DNA of 64,000 nucleotides, taken from positions 166,543,624 to 166,607,623 of the forward strand of contig CM057461.1 of the NCBI GenBank assembly GCA_030035585.1. The letters run 5' to 3'. Made by a program: the position numbers and the translations under genes. This document shows, one piece after another, positions 20,486-32,303 of this stretch. Source of the stretch: Dugong dugon (taxonomy: Eukaryota > Chordata > Mammalia > Sirenia > Dugongidae). The notes under the pieces are model-generated. The model had not been told where the DNA came from. It saw only the letters and a program-made list of their open reading frames with translations, and made no database searches. How positions within the stretch are numbered: the first letter of the stretch is position 1; each line of letters opens with the position of its first letter.

Positions 20486-22735
20486 TATAAGCTGCTATTA
20501 TTTTCCAAGTGTCCAGGAGATTTAAAAAGATATTGTATAAAAAAATGGAAAAAAAAAAAAAGGTTAAAAGAAACAAATGCCTTTTAAAATTTTCCTACAT
20601 ATTTTTTTTTTCCTCTCCCCTCCTCTTTCTCAATTTAGAAGAAATGTGTCATTATAAACTAGAAAGGGCAAGGCATCTAGAATCAGAAGGTCAGACTTAA
20701 ATCCCAGGCGGGCTACTTAATTACTGCTGGGGAGGTTGTTTTATTTGTTTAGGTCTGACTTTCTTTTCTTTTATAAAGGATAGAGGAGTTGATTTTATCT
20801 ACCCCTTAATGTTACTGTAAAGCCTAAATATAATAATGTCTTTGGCTTCTTCAGTTTAAGTATTTTAAGTGGCCGGAACACAGAGGATATTTTACTTTGC
20901 TGATAAACTGTTTATACAATCAATCATGTCTCCCAATCCCATAGCATTTACTTTTTCTTAAACAACAAGAACAACAAAACAAACAACAAATAAACAAAAA
21001 CAAAGCACTTCCTCTTCTCTTAGATTAAAATATATATTACATCTATTTTAATGTAATAATCTGTCTTGGAAAACTGTCAGTCAAGGTTCCTGATCCCCTT
21101 ACCATCCTCTCTTCCCCTTTCTAGGGTCTGTGTTTCACTCCCTGTGGCCCTTGGAGTTCCGGTGGTGGTAAGAAGGCACTCTGCACTGAAGGATCTTGAG
21201 AAGCTAACCTTGCTGAGGTGATAATAATTCGGTTCCTTGACAATGGCCTGGACTGTAAGCAGACACTGAGCATTTTTACTTGATTCTCTGTCAGTTAATT
21301 TGCAACCCAATTCCAAATATTTTGCTTCCAATCTTTCTATGCCTTGCCACAGTTCTGAAGGAGGTCAGGCAAATGAGGTAACATTTCTGCAGCCTTGAGA
21401 ATGAGAACTGCATCTCCCTTTTTTTTGATCTGGCAGGAGGTGAGAAGATGAGTACTAGGTAGGACGGGGGTCCGATGTACCCTCTTTGGAGGGTTTCCAG
21501 ATACATTCTTTGGTAGGAAGAATGTTGTCAGCCTCAGAAGGGTGTGTAACCAGATCCGATACCTGAAGAGTGGTAATAACCGACTTCTGTTTACATCATT
21601 TTTTAAAAAAAACAGGATATTACTGCTCAGGTGTGTTACACTTTTGGTATGGTTGGGTGCTGTCCCTAACAGTGGTGTTAGCACGAGCCGTAGAATTACA
21701 TACTCAGATAGTGGTTAAGTCTCCTTCCTTCCTTTAAATGGACCCCCAGGCTATGTAATCCGTGTGATGGTCTGAAAATTGACTGAAAATGCAGCCCAGG
21801 CAGTGAAATTGCACAATGTACTTTACCTAAAAATAATTCCTTCTCAACTCCCAAAAGTTGCAGAGAATATTTCATACAAGTCCATGAATAGAACCTTCAT
21901 TACCCAGGCCTTTCTTGATATACTTACATAGTAAGTTGCTCATCTGTCTTTCATTTCCCTTTAGAATGTGCTGACATTACTTCTAATTTTTAGATATCTT
22001 ATTGCTTTATGTGAGTTCCACAGAGCTTCTTCTTGTTTTTTTCCTTCCTGTTATTTTTTATTTTGAAAATTTACAACTTATTAGGTGTCAGTTCCAATGA
22101 ACCCCAACCTTATGTCTTTAATCTTCTCAAGGTGAAGCTCTAACATCTTTACAACTACCAGCAGAGAACTATGTTGTTTGCCAAAAAGTCCAGTCTGTAA
22201 GGAAAAGCTTCCTCCTCCACCTGTTTTCTATTATAGTTTTTCTCCCTCCTTGCCCCACTCCATTTGTGAGCACAAAAACTTTAGGGGAATGAAAAGTGGC
22301 TCCTTGTCATCAAAACTTGGGGACTCTTGCTCTCTAGAAAAACGACAAAGACTCAGCACTGCTCTCATATACTCTGAATTTTCATAATTCCCCTTACGAT
22401 TTAAGAGTAAATTTCTGTAAGCCATCTCTTACCTTTTTATTCTTTTCACCATTTTGTTCTTAAATGCCAGAATTGACATTTCAAATTCTGCTGTTAATGA
22501 GGTTATCATTTTACCTTTAATTTACCCACCTTCTTTCCTAACTCCAAAAAATGGTCTCAGCAAAGAGGACTTGGCAGCTCTTTTTCCTCTGGCATCACAA
22601 TCACCCTAGCTCTGGGCCAATGGCAGTTGTCAAAGACATTGCATTGGAGGCCATGCATATGTCCTGCCTCCTATTTACTTAGATCCAGAAATCCTAGAAA
22701 CACAGTGATGACAGATGTAGTGATTTTATGCCTAA
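20483..22735. other. Unique intergenic DNA, 2.25 kb
   Basis: Contains an (AAC)/(AAAC) simple repeat at 20958-21006 and A/T homopolymers. Minus-strand frames at 21077-21684 overlap one another and have no recognised domain. Confidence 0.5.
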
Positions 22736-22913
22736 ACCAAAACAAACAAACAAACAAACCAACCTGTTGCTGTCAAGTCAATTCCGACTCATAGCGACCC
22801 TATAGGACAGAGTAGAACTGCCTCATAGGGTTTCCAAGGAGCACCTGGTGGATTTGAACTGGTGACCTTCTGGTTAGCAGCCATAACTCTTAACCACTAT
22901 GCCACCAGGGTGT
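22736..22913 (-). repeat. AfroSINE, short form with (CAAA)n tail
   Basis: Minus strand. (CAAA)n at 22736-22764, then 'ctgttgctgtcaagtcaattccgactcatag', and the head complement ending 'tgccaccagggtgtcc'. Confidence 0.92.
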
Positions 22914-23419
22914 CCAATCTGGGTGTTCAAAGGGAAATCTTGCTTTCTAGGTTTTCTTGGTAATCACTGTTGGGAAACCATGTGTGCAGACCTTGGATCA
23001 TTTTTTCTAGTGTGTAAATACTGGATCACTTGTACTAGTGTATATACTTGAATTACAGACCCAATTTCTAATCACATCTCTGCCACCAAGTAGCTTTTTG
23101 CTTAGGGACAAATCACTTCTCTCTGGGCTCCGTGTTCCCATCCTCCGTATGAAGGAATTGCAATGGAGATCATAAATATTATCTCTACTGTCTTGTTCAG
23201 CTCTAAAGTCCTATGGTTTTTAAAACTAAAATAATCAATATTCATTCAGATTATTCTTTATAAATTCAAATCTGAGATGTGAGAAAAAGAAGATAAAGGG
23301 AAGCTCAGGGCATCTAAGGGTCCAAGGGAACATCTGCCATCTTATCTTTCCAATATTCTTTGCCTCCTCCTTTCATCAGCCCTGAGCTCCTTACTATCTG
23401 GACCGATTAGAATGCTTTT
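22914..23419. other. Unique intergenic DNA
   Basis: Nothing recognised. A MIR-like phrase ('cacttctctctgggctccgtgttccca') lies near 23110. Confidence 0.45.
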
Positions 23420-23890
23420 GGCTGCAGGTAACTGAAAATACTGATTCAAACTGGCTTAAACAGTGACAAAAGTTATTATCTCACATATTAGTACCTTCAG
23501 AGGTGGGTGTCAGGGGTGGATTAACCATTAAGCAAGGGATGCATAGGCTTACTTGTGTTTATTTACTAATCTCTAGTGCACAATTTCACATGGGTTTCAC
23601 AACATCTTTGTGTACCTTGCTTATTGGGTAATCTGTCCCTGAGTGGGCAACAAGCATGATGCAGTTAGGGCTCTGGTTTCACTATCCTGGCTCTGCCTTC
23701 TCTCAGTGTGAGTTCATATTCAGGCTGGTGGTAAATGGCTAAAGTAGGTTCTTGCAGGGATGAGGAGATTTCTCCCAAGAACCCTCAGCAGATTTCCTTT
23801 CACATCTCATTGGCTAGAATTTGATCACATGTCCTCTTCTAAAGCAATTACTGACAAGGGGAATGGAGCTATCATGATTGGCTAGAAAAT
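23420..23890 (+). repeat. Ancient interspersed repeat, family not determined
   Basis: Phrases 'gcaggtaactgaaaatactgattcaaactggcttaaa', 'ctctgccttctctcagtgtgagttcat' and 'attggctagaatttgatcacatg' belong to an old eutherian repeat seen widely in mammals. I cannot name the family from memory. Confidence 0.5.
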
Positions 23891-23914
23891 GGGCTGGATC
23901 AGCCCTATGGGCCA

Positions 23915-24100
23915 AACCCAGCCCATGGCCTATTTTTGTATGGCCCATAAGTTAAAAAGAGTTTTTACTTTTTTAAAGGGTAGTAAAAACAAACAAACAA
24001 CAACAACAAAAGAAACAATGAATATGTGACGGACCATATGTAGCCCACAAACACTAAAATATTCACTATCTGACCCTTTACAGAAAAAGTTTACCAATTC
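23915..24100 (+). repeat. hAT-Charlie-like DNA transposon fragment
   Basis: 'gccaaacccagcccatggcctatttttgtatggcccat' at the left and 'ctatctgaccctttacagaaaaagttt' at the right match a common non-autonomous hAT of the MER1 group. The middle is deleted and partly replaced by (CAAA/CAA)n. Confidence 0.7.
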
Positions 24101-24299
24101 CTTCCTTAGATGAGTCATAATCCATCTCTAGAGCTGAGAATGGGGTCAACTTTTCCTTGAGTTGCATGGAGGGCAGGGTTGAGTATCTGAACAAAAACTG
24201 AATTTTGTTAGAAGGAAGAAGGGGAAAATGGATGCTGAGTAGGCAGTCAATTGGGTCCATATTGTGACCTGTCCTCATCCTCTCCACTTCTCTAAGATG

Positions 24300-24950
24300 T
24301 AAGAGGTGGGTCTACACTGCTAAATTAAAGTGTTGACAATGATCTGCCAAAGATATGCTCTGAAGATTACAGTTCTCAGATGGGGAGTATATTTTCTACT
24401 GAATGTTCTGCTTTATCTGTTTACAATAGGTCAACTGGTAATGATCAGCTCTTCTTTTTCCTCTGGAGATCTGAACAAGGTATTTTCAGAACCTAGACAC
24501 AAGCATGCTCTCTTGGCACAAACTCGCACACCCATAAGTACACAGCCACACAGAAAAACAGATGAAGAGCCACTTACCCTGAGCTGCTCACTCAGAGACA
24601 TTTCAACAAACACCCAAGGAATTAAACTCCTTCACACAATTAGCATGGTTCTTAAGGGAAAAGCTAATTGCACTTCTTGGCTCAGTTTTGGGCAAGCACA
24701 GGTTGTATTAGGACTAAGAGAGCCTGCATTTAACTGATAACACTTCTAATTAGACACATGGGCCCAGGTGCCCCACTGAGTGCAATTGGTTGTTAACTAT
24801 AGCTGGAAGCAAAGCAGGCGCTGTAAACACCCTTGGAAGTGCTGCTGGTCTTTGAGCACGGCCATAAAAGCTGGGTAGGGTTTTTTGGTGGGGATTAGAA
24901 TTCAGACACAAAGGGCTGAATACTAACAAGCATGCATTTTTCTTTTAAGC
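24300..24950. promoter_or_regulatory. Repeat-free stretch with clustered ATTA/TAATTA sites (candidate enhancer)
   Basis: No repeat recognised over ~650 bp. Homeodomain-type cores cluster here: caattagc (24637-24644) with its inverse gctaattg (24663-24670), and the palindrome tctaattaga (24745-24754). A CA-rich patch at 24520-24560 and E-box-like motifs also occur. This is an inference from motif density only; no conservation data were available. The 135-codon frame 24330-24737 is not supported as a gene. Confidence 0.25.
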
Positions 24951-25239
24951 CTGTTACTGACTTTGGCATATCATTACGTATTCTGCAGTGTTATAGATTC
25001 TTAAGCCATCTTAGAACATTGTCATCATCCCCTCTGCATATCTGGCCAAGAGTAGTGAGAGTGAAACACAGCTTGGCTGTGCCACCAGGAATTCATAACT
25101 GAAATTTATTGTGCATATGCTTGATATGCTGAGCAGGTATATGCATTTTCCTTGCCCTCTAGTAAGGTTTTCAAGGGGAGAGTAAATACTAAGTACTTAG
25201 AAAAGATTATTTATGAAGTAAAGCAGCTTCCAGTTATTT

Positions 25240-25760
25240 ATTGATTCATTCAACAAGTGTTAATGCGCTGCACTGATATGTGGCAAGCTCAGTTGTAGGC
25301 ACTGGAAGCGCAGCAGGGAAGAAGCAGACAATGATCCCTGCCACGTGGGGCTTACACTCTAGTGGGCTGGAAATACAAGTTTGGAAGTTGTAGTATCTAG
25401 ATGCTATTTAAAGCTGTGAGACTGGATGAGAGAGATCGCCAAGGAAGTGAATGTAGATAGAAAAAAGATGTCCAAGGACTGAGAAACATTTTGATAACAA
25501 GTTAGGGGTGACAAGGAGGAGGCTGGAAAGCGTGGCTGCTCAGGACAGAGGAAATCCAGGAGAGTGAGGAGTTCTGTAAACCACGTGAAGTGTTTCAAAG
25601 AGGAGAAAATACACAAGTGTGTCAGATGTCGACAGGTCAAGTACAACAAGGACTGAGAATTAACCACTGAATTTAGTTATACGTAGGTCATTGTCGATCC
25701 TGTTAAAGGCAATTTTGGTGGAGGGATGGTAAGTGTGCTCGAGGAAGAGTGAGAAGAGAG
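25240..25760 (+). repeat. L2-like ancient LINE remains
   Basis: 'cattcaacaagtgttaatgcgctgcactgatatgtggcaagc', then 'aatgatccctgcc...cttacactctagtggg', the common L2 3' region. The continuation 'caggtcaagtacaacaaggactgagaattaaccactg' also belongs to this class of old repeats. Highly diverged. The sequence between 24951 and 25239 is unremarkable. Confidence 0.6.
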
Positions 25761-25798
25761 ACATGAGTGGCAGAAGCAAACTCTTTTCAGGCAATGTT

Positions 25799-26018
25799 AA
25801 AGGAGGCCTGGTGATGCAACACTTAAATGCTCAGCTGCTAACTGAGAGGTTGGTGGTTTGAACCCACCCAGCAGCTTGAACTTACCCAGCTGCTCTGCAG
25901 GAGGAAGTCCTGGCATCTGTTCCTGTAAAGATTACAGCCTAGAAGACCCCATGGGGCAGTTCTCTTCTGTCACATGGGGTCACTATGAGAGAATCGACTG
26001 GTGCACCTAACAACAACG
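25799..26018 (+). repeat. AfroSINE with RTE-type (AAC)n tail
   Basis: Plus-strand SINE ending 'ctggtgcacctaacaacaac', the same 3' end as the RTE LINEs here, instead of the TTTGGTTT tail. The middle contains a local duplication ('cccacccagcagcttgaacttacccagctgct'). TSDs aggcaatgtt at 25789-25798 and 26019-26028. Confidence 0.93.
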
Positions 26019-26200
26019 AGGCAATGTTCTGTAGAGAATATTACTTATTTGTTTTCTTTTGTTCATTTGTTTTGCAGTATCAAAATCATGACTGCAATTG
26101 AAAGTTGCAAACTGTTAGATAACAACATCAGTATTCAACAATATCTGGAGAAGGATTTTTTGTTAGTTTGTTTTTTTAATGTGGAATTTTAGTCAAAGAT

Positions 26201-26680
26201 TGTATTAGTTAGGATACTAGTTTGACTGCTGTAACAAAGGCCAAAATAGTAGTGGCTTAAACAAGACGAAAATTTATTTCTGTCTCGCTTAATGGTCAGC
26301 ATGAAAGGATCCAGGAAGCTCTATTATGTTGGGTTCTGGGGTCCTTCTTGTGCCGCCATCCTTTACACGTGGCTTCCATCTTGTGACCCGAGATGGCTGC
26401 TCTAACTTCCACCATCACTTCCATATTTCAACTAGCAGGAAGTGAGAAGAGGGAAGGCAAGAGCATATTTCTATCTTTTTAAGGGTAGAAACTATAAGTT
26501 ACATGTCACTTTCTCTCACATCCCATTGGCCAGAACCTGGTCACATGGCCACTCACAGTTGCAAGGGTGACTGAGAAATGTAGTCTTTGGCTGGGTGGTT
26601 ATATGTGCAGGTACAATTTCTATTACTGAAAAAGAAAGAGAGAACAGGTAATGCGGGGACAATTAACAATCTTTGCCACA
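26201..26680 (-). repeat. Solo LTR, ERVL/MLT-like, fossil
   Basis: 480 bp with TG...CA ends (tgtattagttagg ... ctttgccaca) and flanks aagat/aggat fitting a 5-bp duplication. Includes 'tcccattggccagaacctggtcacatgg', typical of old ERVL-related LTRs. It matches neither the 4.8-kb LTR family nor the 59-kb one. Old and without internal region. Confidence 0.65.
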
Positions 26681-27112
26681 AGGATTGATTGGAAACAACT
26701 GAACTGTGACTGTGGAATAAAAACTTTAAACATTTTTTTCTCTACAGTTAACTGATAATTATATTGAACAAATAATAAATAATATGCATGGAGTTGTGAT
26801 ATTACACTTGAGTTTCTTCTCATTAGGAGTTAGTGAGACTTACAGCCATCAGGTTGTACTGGACATTTTCTGTGCTAGGATGGTCATTTCCTTGTATCTA
26901 GGCCCCTATAGCCTATTGCACAAAATTCTCATTTTCTGAAAATACATTTGTTTACAGTATAGTGTGCAAAATGCCTTCTGCCATTGCTTGTTTAATGAGG
27001 CACAACTTCTCTTTATTTTTCTGTCTCATTTTGAGAGTTTTCTGTTACTTCCATCCATTGTTCCTTGCCTCTGTATCTCCCCAAAGGGCACTTCCAAATT
27101 GATTCTGTGAGG
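26681..27112. other. Unique intergenic DNA
   Basis: Nothing recognised. AT-rich. Confidence 0.45.
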
Positions 27113-27675
27113 CTAGTATTACCCTGATACCAAAACCAGACAAAGACACCAAATGAAAACTACAGAACAATATCCCTTATGAATATATATGCAAAATTTT
27201 TCAACAAAATACTTGCAAACTGAATACAGCAGCATATAAAAAGGATTACACACAGAATGACCGAATGGGATGTATTACGGGGATACACAGTTGGTTCAGC
27301 GTACAAGAGTCAATCAATGTAATGCACCATATTAATAGAATAAAGCATCGTCTCAACAGATCATTTCAACAAACTAGGAATAGAAGGAACTTCCTCAACC
27401 TGATAAAGTCATCTAAGAAGAAATCTACAGCTAACTTCGTACTTAATGGTGGGACAAAGTTTCCCCGCTAAGATCAGGAACAAGACAAGGATGTCTGCTT
27501 TCAACATTGTAGTGGAGGTTCTGTCCAGTACAACACTCTATCTCTACTTGAAAATGATATGATTTTATATAGAAAATCCTAAAGAACTGACAAAAAATGA
27601 TTACAGCTAATACACAAGTTCTGAAAGGCTACAGGATACAGGATCAATATATCAAAATCAGTGGTATCACCCCCA
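27113..27675 (+). repeat. L1 ORF2 fragment (reverse transcriptase region)
   Basis: Plus-strand L1 ORF2 relic: 'attaccctgataccaaaaccagacaaagac' is the SLIPKPDKD-type start of the RT domain. 'SINVMHHINRIK' at about 27310 and 'caggaacaagacaaggatgtctgc' (the R-Q-GCPLSP region) follow. The FADD-type box is damaged. Internal deletions, frameshifts and stops are present. The piece is bounded on both sides by unique DNA. Confidence 0.85.
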
Positions 27676-28849
27676 AAGCATGATGAAGACTGGTAGTTTG
27701 GTCCTTTTGGCAAAAACAATAGCTTTCTGATGGGAGTTGCAGCTAAGAAGACTCCTCACTGTGCAGAGCTACAGGCACCAGGCAGCTCCTTGGGTCCTTC
27801 TGTTTGACTTAATGCTCACAATGGAGAAGTCTTGTGGTTTCCAAATGCCAGGCCTAGGAGAAAGAGTATTTTTCTTTAACAAAGTATGACTCATCTGTAG
27901 TGAAACGGGAACAATATGGTGATGTAGTGCATTTTTTTACTCAATTTAAAAAACTGTCATTACCTTAAGAATATATTCTTCCTACCTTTTTGCTGCCAAA
28001 TATGTCCTTTCTTTCCACAAATCTGTTATGCTAGTTTATACCAGGATGTTTTTAAAAAAAAATAATGGCATTACTTGGTGAAGTGAAAAGTTAACAGAGC
28101 CCCCCATTGCTTATTTATTTTTTGAAAATTCACTTTGAAATGCAAGAGTCTGGGAAACACAGGTAAAAGCTATATTAGCTGATTTCACTGAATTTTTAGG
28201 GCTCTCTCTAGCTTGATGTTACCTATATATCTACTTCTTTCTAGTCTCATCTTCCTTTTACTCTTCCTTTAGCTCTATTTTCAGTTTATCTGACAAGCTT
28301 GTCCCCTTAACTCTTTTATCTGTTAGGAACTAGAAAAATGTTGGGGTGGCAAAAGACGTAGAAAACAATATGAAAGATTTGGATTGCCTGACTTGAAATC
28401 TTAACATCAATCCACAAAAATAAAGAGATTATAATGTGAAAGGCATGAACCTTAAATATTTTTGGTGGCCAAAATAAGAAGAACTGAGCTAAAATTGCAG
28501 AGCATTTGGTTGACCAAGAAATAATTCCTGAAATTGAGCAGTCATTAACTTTGAAAGAGCCTACTGAGACCCAGATTGGGGTTTTTGTCCCTGTAGAACA
28601 TTAGCAAGGTCAACACACATCTGCCACATTTGAGGCTGGGCTTGATAGCCTCTGGAGAATCATTCCAATGTCTGGTTATGAAACATTGTGATAACTTCCC
28701 AGAATTCCAGAGTGATTTTTAAATCATTGTGTGTACGCTTGAACCTTCCAAGTTCTTTAAGCAAGGTCTGTAAATTAGCACTGACCCGTGGGCTTACAAG
28801 AATGTACTTGGAATAATAAAAAAGTAACAGAAAAGAACGACATTACCTA
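27676..28849. other. Unique intergenic DNA
   Basis: No repeat or gene recognised over ~1.2 kb. Confidence 0.5.
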
Positions 28850-28860
28850 TAAATTGAGCT

Positions 28861-29497
28861 TGTTGTTGTTGTTCGGTGCAGTCAGGTCAGTTCAGACTCA
28901 TAGCAACCCTACGTACAACAAAACGAAACACTGCCCAGTCCTGCGCCAGCCTCACAATCGTGGTTATGTTTGAGCCCTTTGTTACAGCCACTGGGTCAAT
29001 CCATCTCATTGAGGGTCTTCCTCTTTTTTGCTGACCCTCTACTTTATGAGGCATGATATCCTTTTCCAGGGACCAGACCCTCCTGATAACATGTCCAAAG
29101 TACGTGAGACAAAGTCTCGCCATCCTTGCTTCCAAGGAGCACTCTGGCTGTATTGCTTCCAAGACAGACTTATTTGATCTTCTGGCAGTCTGGGGCATAT
29201 TCAATATTCTTCACTAACATCATAATTCAAAGGCATCAATTCTTCTTCTGTCTGTCGTATTCATTATCCAGCTTTTGAGAAGATTGAAAATACCATGGCT
29301 TAGGACAGGCACATTTTTTAGTCCTCAAAGTGACGTCTTTGCTTTTTAACACTTTCAAGAGGTCTTTTGCAGCAGATTTGCCCAGTGCAACATGTTGTTT
29401 GGTTTCCTGACTGCTGCTTCTATGGGCGTTGATTGTGGATCCAAGTAAAACGAAATCCTTGACAACTTCAATCTTTTCTCCACTTATCATTTATCAG
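28861..29497 (-). repeat. RTE-clade LINE, 5'-truncated 3' end
   Basis: 637-bp RTE terminus from ttgttgttgttcggtgcagt to 'cttttctccacttatcattt'. TSDs taaattgagct (28850-28860) and tagattgagct (29498-29508) have one mismatch. It holds only the C-terminal part of the reverse transcriptase frame. Confidence 0.93.
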
Positions 29498-29508
29498 TAG
29501 ATTGAGCT

Positions 29509-29881
29509 ACTGCATTTTAAATGTTTTATTGACTTGAGTTATTTCATGATTACCTTATTCATCCTGATATAAGCTGTCAAATATTCTGCAGGCAGGCCAG
29601 CCACAATTTTGGAGAAACCAGAGTTTTCTTTTTCCTTGTTTTTAGTAGAGAGCAATATGTAATATTTTTACTAAAAAATTATGTATTTTCACAATGTGGG
29701 CCTTAGAATCACAGCAGTGTTTCTCTTGCTCTTAATGACATTCTGTTTTGCTCTTTTTTGAGTAAAAAATGTTCTCCAACTTCCCGTTTGTGCGAATAGA
29801 GAAATGAAAGTCTACATAGGTTAACTGTCTTGCTTAAAATAATGCAATTAGAATTAGAAGCCAGATTTCCCGATTCCTACA
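29509..29881. other. Unique intergenic DNA
   Basis: AT-rich; nothing recognised. Confidence 0.45.
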
Positions 29882-30453
29882 TGTCTTAGTTATCTAATGC
29901 TGCTGTAACAGAAATACCACAAGTGGGTGGCTTTAATCAACAGAAATTTATTTTTTCACAGTTTAGGAGGCTGAAGTCCTAATCAGGGTGCGGGCTCTAG
30001 GGGAAGGGTTTCTCTCTCTGTTGGCGCTAGGGTAAGGTCCTATCTCTTTTCAGCTTCTGTTTCTTGGTTCCTTGGAGATCTCAGATGCGTGGCATCTGTC
30101 TTCCCCCATCTCTGCTTGCTTGCTGCTTGCTTAATCTGTTCTTTTAAAGCTCAAAAGAGATGGATTTAAGACACACCCTACACTAATATTGCCTCATTAA
30201 CATAAAAAAGAAAACCCTATTCTCAATGGGATCCCCAAATCCTGCCCCATAGGGTTTCCAAGGCTTTAATCTCTAGGGAAGCAGACTACCATATCTTTTT
30301 CCTGTGGAGTGGCTGGTGGGTTCGAACCACCTATATTTCAGTTAGCAGCTGAGACTTAACCACTGTGCAACCAGTGCTCCTTAACCACAGGTATAGGGTT
30401 AGGGCTAGGATTTACAACACATATTTTTGGGGGACACAATTCAATCCATAACA
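29882..30453 (-). repeat. Solo LTR, MaLR-like, carrying an AfroSINE, fossil
   Basis: Minus-strand copy of the same afrotherian MaLR-like LTR family as 4804, with tgtcttagttatctaatgct at the left and 'gacacaattcaatccataaca' at the right. An AfroSINE (30233-30376) is inserted near its U3 end. Flanks ctaca/ctatc are only a weak 5-bp match. Confidence 0.85.
30233..30376 (-). repeat. AfroSINE inside the LTR
   Basis: Minus-strand copy beginning 'cctgccccatagggtttcc' and ending at the head complement 'aaccactgtgcaaccagtgctcc' region. Its body end is missing. It splits the LTR sequence between 'ctcaatggga' and 'aaccacaggtata'. Confidence 0.88.
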
Positions 30454-31101
30454 CTATCTGCTCTTCTATTCTGTCTTCCGGAAATTTTCTGCTCTGAAAA
30501 AGTAAACTAAAGAGAAAGATTCAAGCTGAGCTGAGAGAAATTGTGGCCCATCTCTGAAAGCCTTTTCCATCTTGATGCAGGGTGCTATGATTTAGTTTGC
30601 AGAAACGGAGAGCTGGCACTGCACATTTCAACAAATGGCATTGTTTGATCAGACTTGCCTGTGTTCATGGGCTCATGGAGTGCTGGAGCCTGGAGTGACT
30701 TTCGAGATTGTCCGATTGGAGTTTCCAAATGTTTCAAAGCTGCAGAATTCTTTCTTCAATTGAAACTTTCCATAGAAACCACAATAAAAAGCAGTTCCAA
30801 GTGGAGCTTCTCTCTTTGGAACGCGGACAGTAGTTGGAATTTCACCCACTCTCTCGTCATCCCTCACCCCCCAGAGACCCCTGGCAATTGTGTCAGAGCT
30901 TTGGGCTCTGTAGGGAGTAATTTCAAGAGCAAGGGCCTGGTCTTTGACCCTCATGTTACCTCTGAGGAAATTAAGGACACACTTTTGTTTTCCTAGGGCA
31001 TATCTTCAAGTAAATTCTTAAGAAAGGGTGTGTGGAAGGCAATAATTTAGTCCCTTCCAAGACTGAAACTGTCTTTGCTTTGCCTTCACACTTGACTAAA
31101 G
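30454..31101. other. Unique intergenic DNA
   Basis: No repeat recognised. A RUNX-like core aaaccacaat occurs near 30776. Overlapping frames at 30655-30996 on both strands are unsupported as genes. Confidence 0.45.
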
Positions 31102-31450
31102 ATTGTTGCTGTTAGTTGCCACCAAGTTGGCTCTGACTCATGGTGACCTTACGTGTAACAGAATGAAGCGTTGCCCAGTCCTGCATCGTCGTCATGATCA
31201 TTGGTGATCAGACAATATTCTGTTGTGATCCATAGGGCTTTCATTGACTAATTTTTGGAAGTATAATTAGTCAGGTCTTTCTTCCCAGTCTGTCTTAGTC
31301 TGGAAGCTCTTCTGATACCTGTCAACCATGAGTGACCCTGCTAATATTTGAAATATGGGTGGCATAGCTTCCAACATCATAGCAACATCATAGTTTGGCC
31401 TGCCATTGCAGTACGACGAACGGGTGGTGGTGGCTAAGGACGTGTAAGCT
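31102..31450 (-). repeat. Non-autonomous RTE derivative (3' and 5' ends joined)
   Basis: The left part is the RTE 3' terminus ('gttgctgttagttgccacc' to 'gcccagtcctgcatcgtc'). The right part is the RTE 5' leader ('gtctgtcttagtctggaagctc', 'gtggcatagcttccaacatcat'), the same leader seen at 45.18-45.3 kb. A ~60-base linker ('ttctgttgtgatccatagggctttcattgac') lies between. No ORF. The ordered junction looks like a propagated deletion family. Confidence 0.8.
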
Positions 31451-32135
31451 GAAAAGAATTTTCCTTCAGAAGTCTGAGGGTGTATCTCCATTGACAAGAC
31501 AAATGCCAGTCCGATTTTCTCGTACCTCTTATGGGGAATGCACTTTCTTTTTTCCTCTCTGAAAGACTAGAATCTGATTGTAATTTTTAAATTCTTTTTT
31601 GCTACTAGCTTGACCTCTAATACATGTAATTATTTGTGTTATGTGTAGCATACACACATACACCAATGTGTATATGTGTGAGAATATATATATTCCTTAT
31701 CACCCTCAACACCTGATGTGTGAAAATTCCATACCTTCTTTACTTTTTGAATCTTATTTCACCCATATATTTCTGTAGAGAAATGATCCACTCCCATAGG
31801 AGCCAACATTGTCAGTCCTAGTCTCCCAGGTCGCCGTTCCCTGCTGTTGTTGCTGCCCTGTTAAAAACTTACTCTGAGCCAGACTTATAAGCAAAAACAA
31901 TTCCTCCTATCTGGTGTCCAACCTGACTTTTAGCTGTATGCTTTACAATTCATTTTGTTTCATTGACTGATATTCTACTGATTAGCACCTCATTTAGTTT
32001 AGCGAGCATTTTCCTTTAAAATATAAAAAAGCACATTTGAGACAGTTTGAGAATTTTAATGGTTATTCACACTTTATTGTGAAGTACTTTAGAGGGTTGT
32101 TTTTTTTCTACCCAGTGGGAAGGAGAGGAATTTTT
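31451..32135. other. Unique intergenic DNA
   Basis: Short TG/TA-rich patch at 31650-31695; otherwise nothing recognised. Confidence 0.45.
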
Positions 32136-32303
32136 GGGGGGCACAAATGGTTAAGCTCTGGACTCAAACCCAGAGGCGCCCAGAAGATAGGCCTGGCGAT
32201 CTGCTTCTGAAAGGTCACAGCCTTGAAAACCCTATGGAGCAATTCTACTCTGCACACATGGGGTCACCATGATTCCAAATCAACTCCGCAGCAACTAATA
32301 ACA
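32136..32303 (+). repeat. AfroSINE, diverged, RTE-type tail
   Basis: 'ggcacaaatggttaagctctgg' head, 'gccttgaaaaccctatggagc' body and 'cgcagcaactaataacatc' end. Poor head match; the tail is of the gcacctaacaac kind. Confidence 0.75.

Noticed and set aside
22736-22764. CRISPR-like or other short regular repeats (CAAA runs here, CAACAA runs elsewhere).
   Set aside because: They are SINE/LINE tails and simple repeats; there are no spaced direct repeats in the window.
24330-24737. 135-codon frame on the plus strand.
   Set aside because: No family resemblance; composition is that of random mammalian intergenic DNA. The region is of interest only for DNA motifs.
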